A stretch of 38,229 bases of DNA from an uncultured Nitratireductor sp. (lineage in GTDB: Bacteria; Pseudomonadota; Alphaproteobacteria; Rhizobiales; Rhizobiaceae): the NCBI RefSeq assembly GCF_913053745.1, contig NZ_CAJXGF010000023.1, positions 1 through 38,229 of the forward strand, in the 5' to 3' direction. Below the pieces are notes generated by a model. The model had not been told where the DNA came from and made no database searches. It worked only from the letters and a program-made list of their open reading frames with translations. Positions 16,972-24,383 of the stretch are shown here, in pieces; the stretch's first letter is position 1, and every line of letters begins with the position of its first letter. The translations under genes and the position numbers were made by a program.

Positions 16972-17919
16972 ATGTCCCTGAAAGTCGCGGTCCAGATGGA
17001 CCATATCTCCACCGTTTCCATTGCCGGCGACACGAGCTTCGCGCTCGCTCTTGAGGCGCAGGCGCGGGGCCATGAACTCTGGCACTACACGCCGGACCGG
17101 CTGTCCATGGTGGATGGCAAGGCGATCGCCTGGGCAGAGACACTCGAGGTGCGCGACGAACAGGGCAATCACTTCACATTGGGCGAGCCCCAGCGGATCG
17201 ACTTGTCGGAGCTGGATGTGGTGCTTCTGCGTCAGGATCCGCCTTTTGACATGAACTACATCACCACGACCCATGTTCTGGACCGGATCCATCCCGAGAC
17301 GCTGGTGGTCAACGATCCCTCCTGGGTGCGCAACAGTCCTGAAAAGATCTTCGTCACCGAATTCGCGGATCTGATGCCGGAAACGCTGATCACCCGCGAC
17401 ACACGCGAGGTCGACGATTTCCGCAAAAAGCATGGCGACATCATCGTCAAGCCGCTTTACGGCAATGGCGGCGCGGGCATCTTCCATCTGCGGGAAGGGG
17501 ACCGCAACCTCGCCTCGCTTCTGGAGATGTTCATGGACGCGTTTCGCGAACCGTTCATCGTGCAGCGCTACCTGAAGGAAGTGCGGGGCGGAGACAAGCG
17601 CATCATTCTGATCGAGGGAGAGCCGGTCGGCGCCATCAATCGCATACCGGCCGAGCACGATTCCCGCTCCAACATGCATGTCGGCGGGCGTGCCGAACAT
17701 GCGGACCTTACGGATCGCGAGCGCGAGATCTGCGCTCGCATCGGCCCGTCCCTGCGTGAGCGCGGTTTCACGCTGGTCGGCATAGACGTGATCGGCGATT
17801 GGCTGACGGAGATCAACGTCACCTCGCCAACCGGCATTCGCGAGGTCAGAAGGTTCGGCGGGGCGGATATTGCCGCGCTCTTCTGGGATGCCGTGGAAGC
17901 GCGCCGTACGCGCGCCTGA
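16972..17919 (+). CDS. gshB: Glutathione synthetase
   Basis: ATP-grasp enzyme of 315 residues, the usual length, joining gamma-glutamylcysteine and glycine to make glutathione. Family segments include [11 protein letters not shown] at the N-terminus, [18 protein letters not shown], the ATP-grasp lysine in [16 protein letters not shown], and [17 protein letters not shown]. The C-terminal metal/substrate segment is [19 protein letters not shown]. The start at 16972 matches the family N-terminus; the in-frame ATG at 16897 adds a 25-residue leader with no family resemblance. A candidate terminator lies downstream, before comM. In many rhizobial genomes rsmI-yraN precede gshB; they do not here. 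Confidence 0.95.
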   Translation: MSLKVAVQMDHISTVSIAGDTSFALALEAQARGHELWHYTPDRLSMVDGKAIAWAETLEVRDEQGNHFTLGEPQRIDLSELDVVLLRQDPPFDMNYITTTHVLDRIHPETLVVNDPSWVRNSPEKIFVTEFADLMPETLITRDTREVDDFRKKHGDIIVKPLYGNGGAGIFHLREGDRNLASLLEMFMDAFREPFIVQRYLKEVRGGDKRIILIEGEPVGAINRIPAEHDSRSNMHVGGRAEHADLTDREREICARIGPSLRERGFTLVGIDVIGDWLTEINVTSPTGIREVRRFGGADIAALFWDAVEARRTRA

Positions 17920-17977
17920 CCGTCGCTGGGCGGGCCGATGCGCTCAACCGTCGGCCGTGCCGTATTTCACTCCTTGC

Positions 17978-18005
17978 CCGGCGGGCGCTTGCTCCGCCGG
18001 CTTTT
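17978..18005 (+). terminator. Candidate intrinsic terminator after gshB
   Basis: CCGGCGG (17978-17984) pairs with CCGCCGG (17994-18000) over a nine-base loop and is followed by CTTTTG. The T-run is short, so termination strength is uncertain. Confidence 0.55.
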
Positions 18006-18163
18006 GTTCCATCCGCACAACCATTTGCAATCCATCTGCAACCTCTGCGTTTGTTTGTTCCGCAAACGTTCTTGATCTGGCCGCGCGAACCTGTTTCAAT
18101 GCGGTTGTATCGGGGTTGGAATTCTTGTTCTGGCTGTATTTCCGGCGTGCAAGGGGAGGGCGC

Positions 18164-19699
18164 ATGGTTTCGCGTGTGTGCACCGTGGCGTTTCAGGGCA
18201 TAGAGGCCGTGCCCGTCGATGTGCAGGTGATGGTCGCGCCCGGCAAGATGGGGATGCAGATCGTCGGACTGGCCGATAAGGCCGTGACGGAAAGTCGTGA
18301 GCGCGTACAGGCCGCGCTTCATGCCTCCGGTCTTTCCATGCCGCCGAAAAAGGTGACGGTCAATCTCGCCCCGGCCGATCTGCCGAAGGAGGGCAGCCAT
18401 TACGATTTGCCAATCGCCCTGGGGCTCATGGCCGCGCTCGGCGCCATTCCGGCCGATGCGTTGGCCGGCTATGTCGTTCTTGGAGAACTGTCGCTCGACG
18501 GCACGGTGGCTGCGGTCAACGGTGTCCTGCCGGCGGCGATCGGCGCCAACGCGATGGAGCGCGGGCTGATCTGCCCGCATGCTTGCGGTGCGGAAGCGGC
18601 CTGGGCCAGCGCCGATATCGATATTCTCGCCCCGCGAAGCCTTATCGCGCTTGCCAATCATTTCAAAGGCACTCAGGTGATGCGCCGACCGGAGGCAGCC
18701 CTCGGTCCGCCTCCGGCCAATGTGCCCGATCTCGCCGATATTCGGGGGCAGGAGGGCGCCAAACGGGCGCTCGAAGTGGCGGCCGCCGGAGGGCACAATC
18801 TCCTGATGATCGGTCCGCCCGGCGCCGGAAAGTCCATGCTGGCGCAACGCCTGCCGTCCATCCTGCCGCCGCTCTCGCCGCGGGAGCTTCTCGAAGTCTC
18901 CATGATCGCCTCCATCGCCGGGGAGCTGGCGGATGGAAAACTGTCCGATCGCCGGCCTTTTCGCGCCCCCCATCATTCGGCTTCCATGGCGGCGATCGTT
19001 GGCGGCGGGCTGAAGGCGCGGCCAGGCGAAGCCTCGCTTGCCCATCACGGCGTTCTGTTTCTTGACGAGTTGCCGGAGTTTTCTCCGCAGGTTCTCGATT
19101 CACTGCGCCAGCCGCTCGAAACCGCCGAATGCGTGATTGCCCGTGCCAATCATCGAGTGAGTTATCCTGCCCGCATCCAGCTTGTCGCGGCGATGAACCC
19201 GTGCCGTTGCGGCATGGCCGGCGAGCCCGGTCATCGCTGCCGGCGCGGGCCGCGCTGCGTAACGGATTATCAGGCGCGCATCTCGGGTCCGCTGCTCGAC
19301 CGCGTCGACCTTCGCATCGATGTGCCGGCGGTTTCGGCCAGCGATCTTGTGGGCGGCGCCGAACGGGCGGAAACGAGCGCGACCGTTGCCGAGCGGGTTG
19401 CCCGCGCCCGCGGAGCGCAACAGGTCCGTTATACGGCGCAGGGCCTCCCGGCGTGGACCACCAACGCATCCTGTTCGGCCGCGCTGATCGAGGATGTGGT
19501 AAAGCTCGATTCAGGGTGTGCGGCGCTCATCCGCGAGGCAAGCGAGAAGCTCGGCTTTTCCGCCCGCGCTTACCATCGCGTGCTCAAGGTTGCGCGCACA
19601 TTGGCCGATCTTGGCGGCTCCGACACTGTTGCGCGCTCCCACATCGCCGAAGCGATCTCCTATCGCATGGCAGGCGCGATGCGGTCGCAGGCCGCATGA
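18164..19699 (+). CDS. comM: ComM/YifB family AAA+ ATPase (Mg-chelatase-like)
   Basis: Protein of 511 residues. In the ComM family the hexameric helicase promotes branch migration during integration of transforming DNA; whether this host is naturally transformable cannot be told. An N-terminal LonC-like domain contains MVAPGKMGMQIVGLADKAV and NLAPADLPKEGSHYDLPIAL. The AAA+ core has Walker A GPPGAGKS near residue 217 and Walker B GVLFLDELPEF near 298. The insert PCRCG...HRC...RC near 345-365 is a cysteine cluster typical of the family. The C-terminal helical domain reads KLGFSARAYHRVLKVARTLADL. The start at 18164 is marked by AGGGGAGG; the open frame upstream to 17870 overlaps gshB and is not family-like. 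Confidence 0.93.
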   Translation: MVSRVCTVAFQGIEAVPVDVQVMVAPGKMGMQIVGLADKAVTESRERVQAALHASGLSMPPKKVTVNLAPADLPKEGSHYDLPIALGLMAALGAIPADALAGYVVLGELSLDGTVAAVNGVLPAAIGANAMERGLICPHACGAEAAWASADIDILAPRSLIALANHFKGTQVMRRPEAALGPPPANVPDLADIRGQEGAKRALEVAAAGGHNLLMIGPPGAGKSMLAQRLPSILPPLSPRELLEVSMIASIAGELADGKLSDRRPFRAPHHSASMAAIVGGGLKARPGEASLAHHGVLFLDELPEFSPQVLDSLRQPLETAECVIARANHRVSYPARIQLVAAMNPCRCGMAGEPGHRCRRGPRCVTDYQARISGPLLDRVDLRIDVPAVSASDLVGGAERAETSATVAERVARARGAQQVRYTAQGLPAWTTNASCSAALIEDVVKLDSGCAALIREASEKLGFSARAYHRVLKVARTLADLGGSDTVARSHIAEAISYRMAGAMRSQAA

Positions 19700-19796
19700 C
19701 TCCGGCGCGCTCGGGTTCAAATCCAGGTCTTGCGGTGGCGGAGGACGCGCCGCATAGTCGTCACGACGACCCGAACGGAATCTGGGAGGAAACAAA

Positions 19797-20420
19797 GTGA
19801 TCGATGGTGCGACCCTGCTGACCTACATGCTCGTTGTTTTGGGACTGTTTTTGATCCCCGGGCCGGCGGTGCTGATGACGCTCGCCCGCGCCGCGTCGGG
19901 CGGTCGCCGCATCGGCATCGCCACCGGGCTCGGCATCGCCGCCGGCGATCTGGTTCACACCATCATGGCGACGGTCGGCTTGTCGGCCATTCTCATGACC
20001 TCGGCGCTTGCTTTCACGGTGGTGAAATATGCCGGCGTCGCTTATCTGGTCTATCTCGGCATTAGCGCCTTTCTGGAAAAGACGGACCGGTTCGACCTGC
20101 CCAGCGTGCGTCCGATCACGGCGCCGCGCGCGTTCCGGCAGGCGTTGGTGGCCGAGGTGCTCAATCCGAAGACCGCCCTGTTCTTCCTCGCCTTCCTGCC
20201 GCAGTTTATCCAGCCGGGAAGTCCCGCCATTCTGCAGCTTGCCACATTGGGAATAGTTTTTGTCGCCATGAGCGCGGCCTACACCTCCTTGATCGCGTTT
20301 GGCGCAGGGTCCGTGGGCGCATGGCTGCGGCGCAATCCCGCTATCGCGCGCTGGCAGGGGCGCGTTGTCGGTACGGTCTATCTGGCTCTCGGCGCCCGGC
20401 TCGCATTTCAGGAAAAATAG
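19797..20420 (+). CDS. LysE/RhtB-family amino-acid exporter
   Basis: Membrane protein of 207 residues with the six-span LysE layout. The signature LFLIPGPAVLMTLARAASGGRRIGI at the first loop and the central NPKTALFFLAFLPQFI are diagnostic of RhtB/LysE translocators, which export amino acids such as homoserine, threonine or lysine; the substrate here is not predictable. It starts with GTG at 19797, supported by GGGAGGA six bases upstream. It follows comM by 97 bp with no terminator seen, and converges on the DUF1801 gene on the other strand. Confidence 0.9.
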   Translation: MIDGATLLTYMLVVLGLFLIPGPAVLMTLARAASGGRRIGIATGLGIAAGDLVHTIMATVGLSAILMTSALAFTVVKYAGVAYLVYLGISAFLEKTDRFDLPSVRPITAPRAFRQALVAEVLNPKTALFFLAFLPQFIQPGSPAILQLATLGIVFVAMSAAYTSLIAFGAGSVGAWLRRNPAIARWQGRVVGTVYLALGARLAFQEK

Positions 20421-20495
20421 CCGGCTAATTTATATCCGGCCTCGCGCGGATCGAATGCGCCGTTCATCGCTGCGAAGGCCAATGCGGCGGGCGGC

Positions 20496-20942
20496 TCAAG
20501 GTGTCCAGCCGGGCAGGGTAGACGCTTGCCGCACCCATGAGGCGAAAAGCGCTTCGTCCAGCACGTCGTTTTCATGAATGTGAAAGTAGCGCGTGTTTTC
20601 GTCCTTGGAGGTAACGGGCGGCACAGGCTCGAGCGCGGCGCCGCGAAAGAAGGCGATCTTGATGTAGCGGGTGAAGCAGTGGAAGCTGAGAAACCAGCCC
20701 CGGCCTTCGATGCCATAGAAGGGGGAATTCCATTTCACCGCTTTGCGAACCTCCGGAAGCGCGCGCACGATGAGCGTGTCGAGCTGGCGCCCCATGTCGC
20801 TTTTCCAGCCGGGCATGGCCGCGATATAGGCCTGCACCGGTGCATCTCCATCGCCCTTGGCGATCTGCGGATTGCCACCGGAGAGCAGTCTTGGTGTATC
20901 GGCGGCTTTCTTCGGCTTTCCCGATGCTCGTTTCGCAGGCAT
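20496..20942 (-). CDS. DUF1801 / YdhG-like protein
   Basis: Protein of 148 residues with the YdhG/DUF1801 fold (PALPEVRKAVKWNSPFYG, then WFLSFHCFTRYIKIAFFRG). Small basic proteins of this group are annotated as iron-chaperone-like or simply as unknown. The N-terminus is a lysine-rich extension (MPAKRASGKPKKAADTPR). The start at 20942 has a near-ideal GAGGAGG ribosome binding site. It is the last gene of the reverse-strand group headed by arsR, but two dyads separate it from the gene before, so it may have its own promoter. The role is unknown. Confidence 0.8.
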   Translation of the reverse strand: MPAKRASGKPKKAADTPRLLSGGNPQIAKGDGDAPVQAYIAAMPGWKSDMGRQLDTLIVRALPEVRKAVKWNSPFYGIEGRGWFLSFHCFTRYIKIAFFRGAALEPVPPVTSKDENTRYFHIHENDVLDEALFASWVRQASTLPGWTP

Positions 20943-20972
20943 GCACGGTCCTCCTCGGCGCTCTGTGGTCGC

Positions 20973-20994
20973 GTGCAACCGCACTGGGTTGCAC
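20973..20994. repeat. Perfect inverted repeat upstream of the DUF1801 gene
   Basis: GTGCAACC-GCACTG-GGTTGCAC has perfect 8-bp arms, about 30 bases before the start of the 20496-20942 gene. It could be an operator or a terminator for the gene upstream. Confidence 0.65.
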
Positions 20995-21014
20995 AAGTGG
21001 CGGAACCGACAGGA

Positions 21015-21055
21015 TAGATCGCTTCACCGATCACTTGAAATGGTGAAACGATCTA
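21015..21055. repeat. Long imperfect stem-loop beginning at the stop codon of the small membrane protein
   Basis: TAGATCGCTTCACC (21015-21028) pairs with GGTGAAACGATCTA (21042-21055), 13 of 14 bases, over a 13-base loop. The stop codon of the reverse-strand gene is its outer edge. The form resembles dispersed intergenic hairpin repeats I recall from Phyllobacteriaceae, but no second copy is in the window. Confidence 0.65.
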
Positions 21056-21277
21056 CGCGCCGGCACCCCGTTCCGCGCGTCTTCTTGCGAAATAGGGAAG
21101 AGCGAAAAGGTAAAGCCCGGTTATCAGCAACAGGAGGAGCGGTCCAAGCGCCAGGAAATAAACCCACACGGGCGGTTCCTGCCCGCTGGCCGTGGCAATG
21201 GTGTTGACGATCACGCCCAGCGTGAAGGCAATCGAGATCCAGCGATGAGATTGTCGGATCCATAAATTCCAGTTCAT
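21053..21277 (-). CDS. Small hypothetical membrane protein
   Basis: Protein of 74 residues with two membrane spans (about ISIAFTLGVIVNTIATA and VYFLALGPLLLLLITGLYLFAL) and a basic C-terminus (FARRRAERGA). I recognise no family. The start has TAGGAGCG upstream on the minus strand, supporting real translation. It lies 12 bp downstream of the DUF1801 gene at 21290-21679, so it is in the same operon. Confidence 0.75.
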   Translation of the reverse strand: MNWNLWIRQSHRWISIAFTLGVIVNTIATASGQEPPVWVYFLALGPLLLLLITGLYLFALPYFARRRAERGAGA

Positions 21278-21289
21278 TGCAGTGCGCTC

Positions 21290-21679
21290 CTATCTGCTTT
21301 TGTCGGCGTTGCGTTCTGCGGCGGCGCGAAGGAGCGCCTTCAACGCGTCCTCGTCGATCGTGTCGCCTTCGTGGAAGTCGATGGCGCGTCGCGTGTTGCC
21401 TTCGAGGCTGGCATTGAACAGTCCCGAAGGATCGTCGAGGGAAGCCCCCTTAGCGAAGGTCATCTTCACGGCTTTCTTATAGGTCTCGCCGGTGCAGATC
21501 ATCCCGTCTCGATACCAGACGGGAACGCCACGCCATTTCCATTCCTCGGTCACGTCGGGCAGGGCCTGCTTGACCAGAGCGCGAAGCTTCGAGAGCGTTT
21601 CACCCCGCCAGTCCGCCAACCCCGCAATCTTCTCATCGATCAGATCGGAGGGTGATTTGCCGGTTTCGGATGTGGTCAT
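21290..21679 (-). CDS. DUF1801 domain protein
   Basis: Protein of 129 residues. DUF1801 features are ETLSKLRALVKQALPDVTEEWKWRGVPVWY and the C-terminal RRAIDFHEGDTIDEDALKALLRAA. The start is supported by GAGGAAG on the minus strand. In many proteobacteria such genes travel with ArsR-type regulators and SRPBCC proteins, as here. The molecular function is unknown; the frequent YdhG/iron-chaperone label rests on weak homology. It and the second DUF1801 gene at 20496-20942 are distant relatives, not a recent duplicate. Confidence 0.82.
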   Translation of the reverse strand: MTTSETGKSPSDLIDEKIAGLADWRGETLSKLRALVKQALPDVTEEWKWRGVPVWYRDGMICTGETYKKAVKMTFAKGASLDDPSGLFNASLEGNTRRAIDFHEGDTIDEDALKALLRAAAERNADKSR

Positions 21680-21730
21680 GCGTCTTCCTCGGTCTTTCGG
21701 ATCAAAACTTTTTCGGTTCAGCGGGCTGTA

Positions 21731-22141
21731 TCAGTCGAGCCTCGCGACAACCCGTTCCAGTTCGGAGATGAAACGTGGCCATCCCACCGTTGCGCCCTGA
21801 TAGTAAGGTTTCTGATCGGGCTGAAACCCTTCCTGCTCCATGCGCAGAAGCGTGCCGGTCGATGTGGGCGTGAGAGTCCAGCTGACCGTGCTCCGCAGGT
21901 CCTTGGTGTCCCACGCATAGGAGAGCGCCCTGTGCGGTTCCACGGTCTCCACCACGCAGTCCACGCCACCCCAGTCGGCGGTCAGGTTGAAGCGGTGGCC
22001 CTCTCGCGCTTCGAAATCGTTCTTCATCAACCACTCCGCGATCAGGTGCGGCTGTGTGAGCGCGCGCCAGATTTTCTCCGGCGGATGCGGAATCTCGCGC
22101 TCGACCACCACGGAGAGCGTTTCGGTCGCGGCATTCGTCAT
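21731..22141 (-). CDS. SRPBCC / AHSA1-family protein
   Basis: START-like protein of 136 residues with a hydrophobic-ligand-binding helix-grip fold. REIPHPPEKIWRALTQPHLIAEWLM is the classic AHSA1 N-terminus, and the C-terminus ends in a long helix (GWPRFISELERVVARLD). The ligand is unknown. The start overlaps the arsR stop by four bases (ATGA), so it is translationally coupled to its regulator, a very common arrangement for this family. Confidence 0.9.
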   Translation of the reverse strand: MTNAATETLSVVVEREIPHPPEKIWRALTQPHLIAEWLMKNDFEAREGHRFNLTADWGGVDCVVETVEPHRALSYAWDTKDLRSTVSWTLTPTSTGTLLRMEQEGFQPDQKPYYQGATVGWPRFISELERVVARLD

Positions 22142-22461
22142 TGGTCCATCCTGTTGAGCAGGTCTTCAAGGTCGTCGAAACGGTTTTGCCAGAAGCTCTT
22201 CATTTCCTTCGTCCAGTGGACAAGGGGCGCCAGCGCGTCGATCTGCACGCTGTAGTGGGTTTGCCGGCCATCCTGGCGATCGCGCACGAGCCCCGCGCGC
22301 TTCAAAACGCCGAGATGTTTGGAAACGGCCGGTTGCGATACGCCCGCTCCCGCCGTCAGAACCCCCACCGTCAGATCGCCGTCGCGGCACAGCCGCTCGA
22401 AAATGGCGCGTCGTGTCGGATCGGCCAGCGTGCGAAAAAGGATATCGTGGGGTTGCTGCAT
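22138..22461 (-). CDS. ArsR-family winged-helix transcriptional regulator
   Basis: Regulator of 107 residues. The HTH is GVSQPAVSKHLGVLKRAGLVRDRQDGRQTHY, the usual ArsR recognition helix and wing, preceded by LADPTRRAIFERL. There is no CXC or other metal-binding cysteine motif in helix alpha-3 (the segment reads DGDLTVGVLTAGAG), so it is the non-metal subclass paired with SRPBCC proteins. It heads a reverse operon with the SRPBCC, DUF1801 and small membrane protein genes. A perfect 16-bp dyad over its promoter suggests autoregulation. Confidence 0.93.
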   Translation of the reverse strand: MQQPHDILFRTLADPTRRAIFERLCRDGDLTVGVLTAGAGVSQPAVSKHLGVLKRAGLVRDRQDGRQTHYSVQIDALAPLVHWTKEMKSFWQNRFDDLEDLLNRMDQ

Positions 22462-22493
22462 CGCTACTTATAACTACAGGGCTATGTATTGGA

Positions 22494-22522
22494 CGAATAA
22501 CTCTGCAGTTATGAGTTGTCAA
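22494..22522 (-). promoter_or_regulatory. Promoter and operator-like dyad of the arsR operon
   Basis: On the minus strand a consensus -35 TTGACA (22522-22517) is spaced 17 bases from TATTCG (22499-22494). The perfect palindrome ATAACT-CTGC-AGTTAT (22497-22512) covers the spacer and the edge of the -10. A third ATAACT half-site is at 22470-22475. ArsR bound to the dyad would block RNA polymerase, fitting autorepression. Confidence 0.65.
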
Positions 22523-22533
22523 GGAGGCGGAAA

Positions 22534-22587
22534 ATGGGGCTCGCCTCGACCCCGGCCGTTTTCGCATCGAGCGGAACCGCGTTCTGA
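22534..22587 (+). CDS. Possible 17-codon small ORF divergent from arsR
   Basis: ATG at 22534 follows AAGGAGG (22521-22527) at six-base spacing, an unusually strong ribosome binding site for this window. The frame encodes MGLASTPAVFASSGTAF and stops. It could be a leader peptide, a decayed gene start, or chance. The rest of 22462-22769 shows no other supported gene. Confidence 0.2.
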   Translation: MGLASTPAVFASSGTAF

Positions 22588-22769
22588 TCGTGCGCGGTGG
22601 AAACAGAAGAGGGCGGCGGCCAGCCGTCGGTTCGGGTGTCGGGCGGTTCGGCCGACTGCGTGGCGGTTTGCCGCCGCACCCGCAGACCTTCAACCGCAAA
22701 GCGTCTTCGTTTCCTGCACAACGCCGAAGGCCGGCGAGACGGTTTCGCCGAAGGGACCTGTCGGCCCGT

Positions 22770-23450
22770 TCATTGCGCCCCTGCGGCTTCGAGGGTCTTC
22801 ACCATCTGCGCATAGCCGCTGCGCTTTGCATGCTGCAAGGCGGTCACACCCTCCCGGTCGGCAATGTCGGTATCCGCGCCCGCCTTAACCAGCAATTCGA
22901 CGATCGCCTGATGGTTCGGTCCACCGTCGCCCAGAATGACCGCTTCGAGCAGGGCCGTCCAGCCAAGCTTGTTGACGTGATCCAGGTTCACGCCGGCCTC
23001 GATGAGCGTTCTCACTGTCTCCACATGGCCGCGGTCGGCGGCCGGAATAAGCGCCGTACCGCCATAGCGATTGGTGCTTGCAAGGTCGGCACCGTGCTCA
23101 AGCGTCAGGCGCAGTATATCCAGATAGCCGCGCGCGCCGGCAAGCAGATAGGGGCTGTCTTCGATTCCGTCCTTGGCGTTGACGTCGGCGCCGGCTTCGA
23201 TGAGCAGGCGCGCCGCATCGGTCCGGTTCGCCTGCACGGCGGCCATCAACGCCGTTCTCTGGCGCTCGTCGCGCTCTTCGATGGCCGCGCCATCCTGCAA
23301 GGCGTTTTGAAGGGCGGCGATATCGCCGTTTTCCGCGGCGGCGATGAGAGGGGTTTGCGCGGAGGCGCCGGTGTGAAATCCGGCAGCCATCAGCAGCGCC
23401 GCAGCAAGGCAGAACAACCGTCTGCCAAGTTCCGATCTGGGATCATGCAT
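22770..23450 (-). CDS. Secreted ankyrin-repeat protein
   Basis: Protein of 226 residues: a signal peptide (cleavage expected near GASAQ), then about five or six ankyrin repeats from residue 33 to the end. Recognisable units include TPLIAAAENGDIAALQNAL, TALMAAVQANRTDAARLLIEAGADVN, TALIPAADRGHVETVRTLIEAGVN and TALLEAVILGDGG. A periplasmic location is inferred. Ankyrin repeats bind proteins, so it is likely a scaffold or inhibitor of a periplasmic partner; the partner is unknown. The BTLCP proteinase gene lies directly upstream on the same strand (73 bp), so the two may be co-expressed. Confidence 0.87.
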   Translation of the reverse strand: MHDPRSELGRRLFCLAAALLMAAGFHTGASAQTPLIAAAENGDIAALQNALQDGAAIEERDERQRTALMAAVQANRTDAARLLIEAGADVNAKDGIEDSPYLLAGARGYLDILRLTLEHGADLASTNRYGGTALIPAADRGHVETVRTLIEAGVNLDHVNKLGWTALLEAVILGDGGPNHQAIVELLVKAGADTDIADREGVTALQHAKRSGYAQMVKTLEAAGAQ

Positions 23451-23523
23451 CCAAAACTCCCGCTTTGCCCATGCTTGCAGAGTCTAGAACGGCAAATGTG
23501 ACGAAGTTTGGAGATTGGATCGA

Positions 23524-24141
23524 TTATTCGCTGACCGCACCGACAACCGGATTGTTGCCCTCGCGTAAGCTCACCCAGCGGCCCGTATGGTCGCTTGCCT
23601 GGCGCTTCAGGTAACGGTAGTCGGTGGCGCTCCACAGCTTGACACTGTCGTTAAGGTTGTCGAGCACGAAATCGCCCCGGTCGGTGCGCACGGTCAGCAC
23701 CGCGTGGCCTTCGCCATTGGGCTTGCGCACCACGGTGATCAGCAGATTGGAAAGTGAAAACCCGGCCCGCTTCAGGGCGCGGCGCTTTTCGAGCACATAG
23801 TCCTCGCAGTCGCCGACACCGGTCGAGGGATAGGTCCACACCTCCTCCGCACCATAAATGTCGATATCGTTCATCGGCTTTACAGAGCGATTCACCGTCG
23901 CGTTGATTTCGGTGACGGCTTTCCAGAGCGTTTTCGTCATGTGCTCCGGCCCCTCATCGCGCATGCGGATGGAGCATTCCACGGGGTTGGCCTTGCAGAA
24001 CTCGTAATGGCCGATCGGCTGGGATGTCAGCCCGCCAGTCTCCATAAGATTCGTCGCTCCGGCCGGTGCCATCATGGCTCCCGTCAGAATCAGGCCCGCA
24101 AAGACCCCGCTGCGGATTACCCCCCGCCAAGCAGCCATCAT
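23524..24141 (-). CDS. BTLCP transglutaminase-like cysteine proteinase (LapG-related family)
   Basis: Exported protein of 205 residues. The signal peptide ends near APAGA. The papain/transglutaminase-like triad is visible: C112 in GVGDCEDYVLEKRRAL, H146 in GEGHAVLTV and D161 in FVLDNL. The family (PF06035) includes LapG, a periplasmic protease that cuts surface adhesins and is held in check by the c-di-GMP receptor LapD. Most alphaproteobacterial members have no LapD partner and no known substrate, and none is visible here. The start has GGGGAG upstream. A perfect CtrA-type box lies 25-39 bases before the ATG. Confidence 0.88.
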   Translation of the reverse strand: MMAAWRGVIRSGVFAGLILTGAMMAPAGATNLMETGGLTSQPIGHYEFCKANPVECSIRMRDEGPEHMTKTLWKAVTEINATVNRSVKPMNDIDIYGAEEVWTYPSTGVGDCEDYVLEKRRALKRAGFSLSNLLITVVRKPNGEGHAVLTVRTDRGDFVLDNLNDSVKLWSATDYRYLKRQASDHTGRWVSLREGNNPVVGAVSE

Positions 24142-24165
24142 GCCGCTCCCCGTTCGTTTCTATCG

Positions 24166-24180
24166 TTAATGAAACGTTAA
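24166..24180 (-). promoter_or_regulatory. CtrA-type box upstream of the BTLCP gene
   Basis: TTAA-TGAAACG-TTAA (minus strand TTAA-CGTTTCA-TTAA) is an exact match to the TTAA-N7-TTAA site of the cell-cycle regulator CtrA. It lies 25-39 bases before the start codon, within the expected promoter, inside the direct repeat GTTTC-W-TTAACG. Confidence 0.55.
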
Positions 24181-24383
24181 GAAACGTGAGGGGTCGCTGT
24201 CAATCGGCAGACAGACAATCTTGGTAGCTATGGTTACCGGCGCCGCTCCTCGCCACTGCTTTCAGCTCCACTGTTGCCGAAATGCACATTCGAATGGGCG
24301 AGAAATGCCCGGCGGCGCCACGCGCACTGACCCCGCCGTTGGAAGAAACGTGATCGTCGGGCGTAGAGCGAAGCGCGTGAGGA

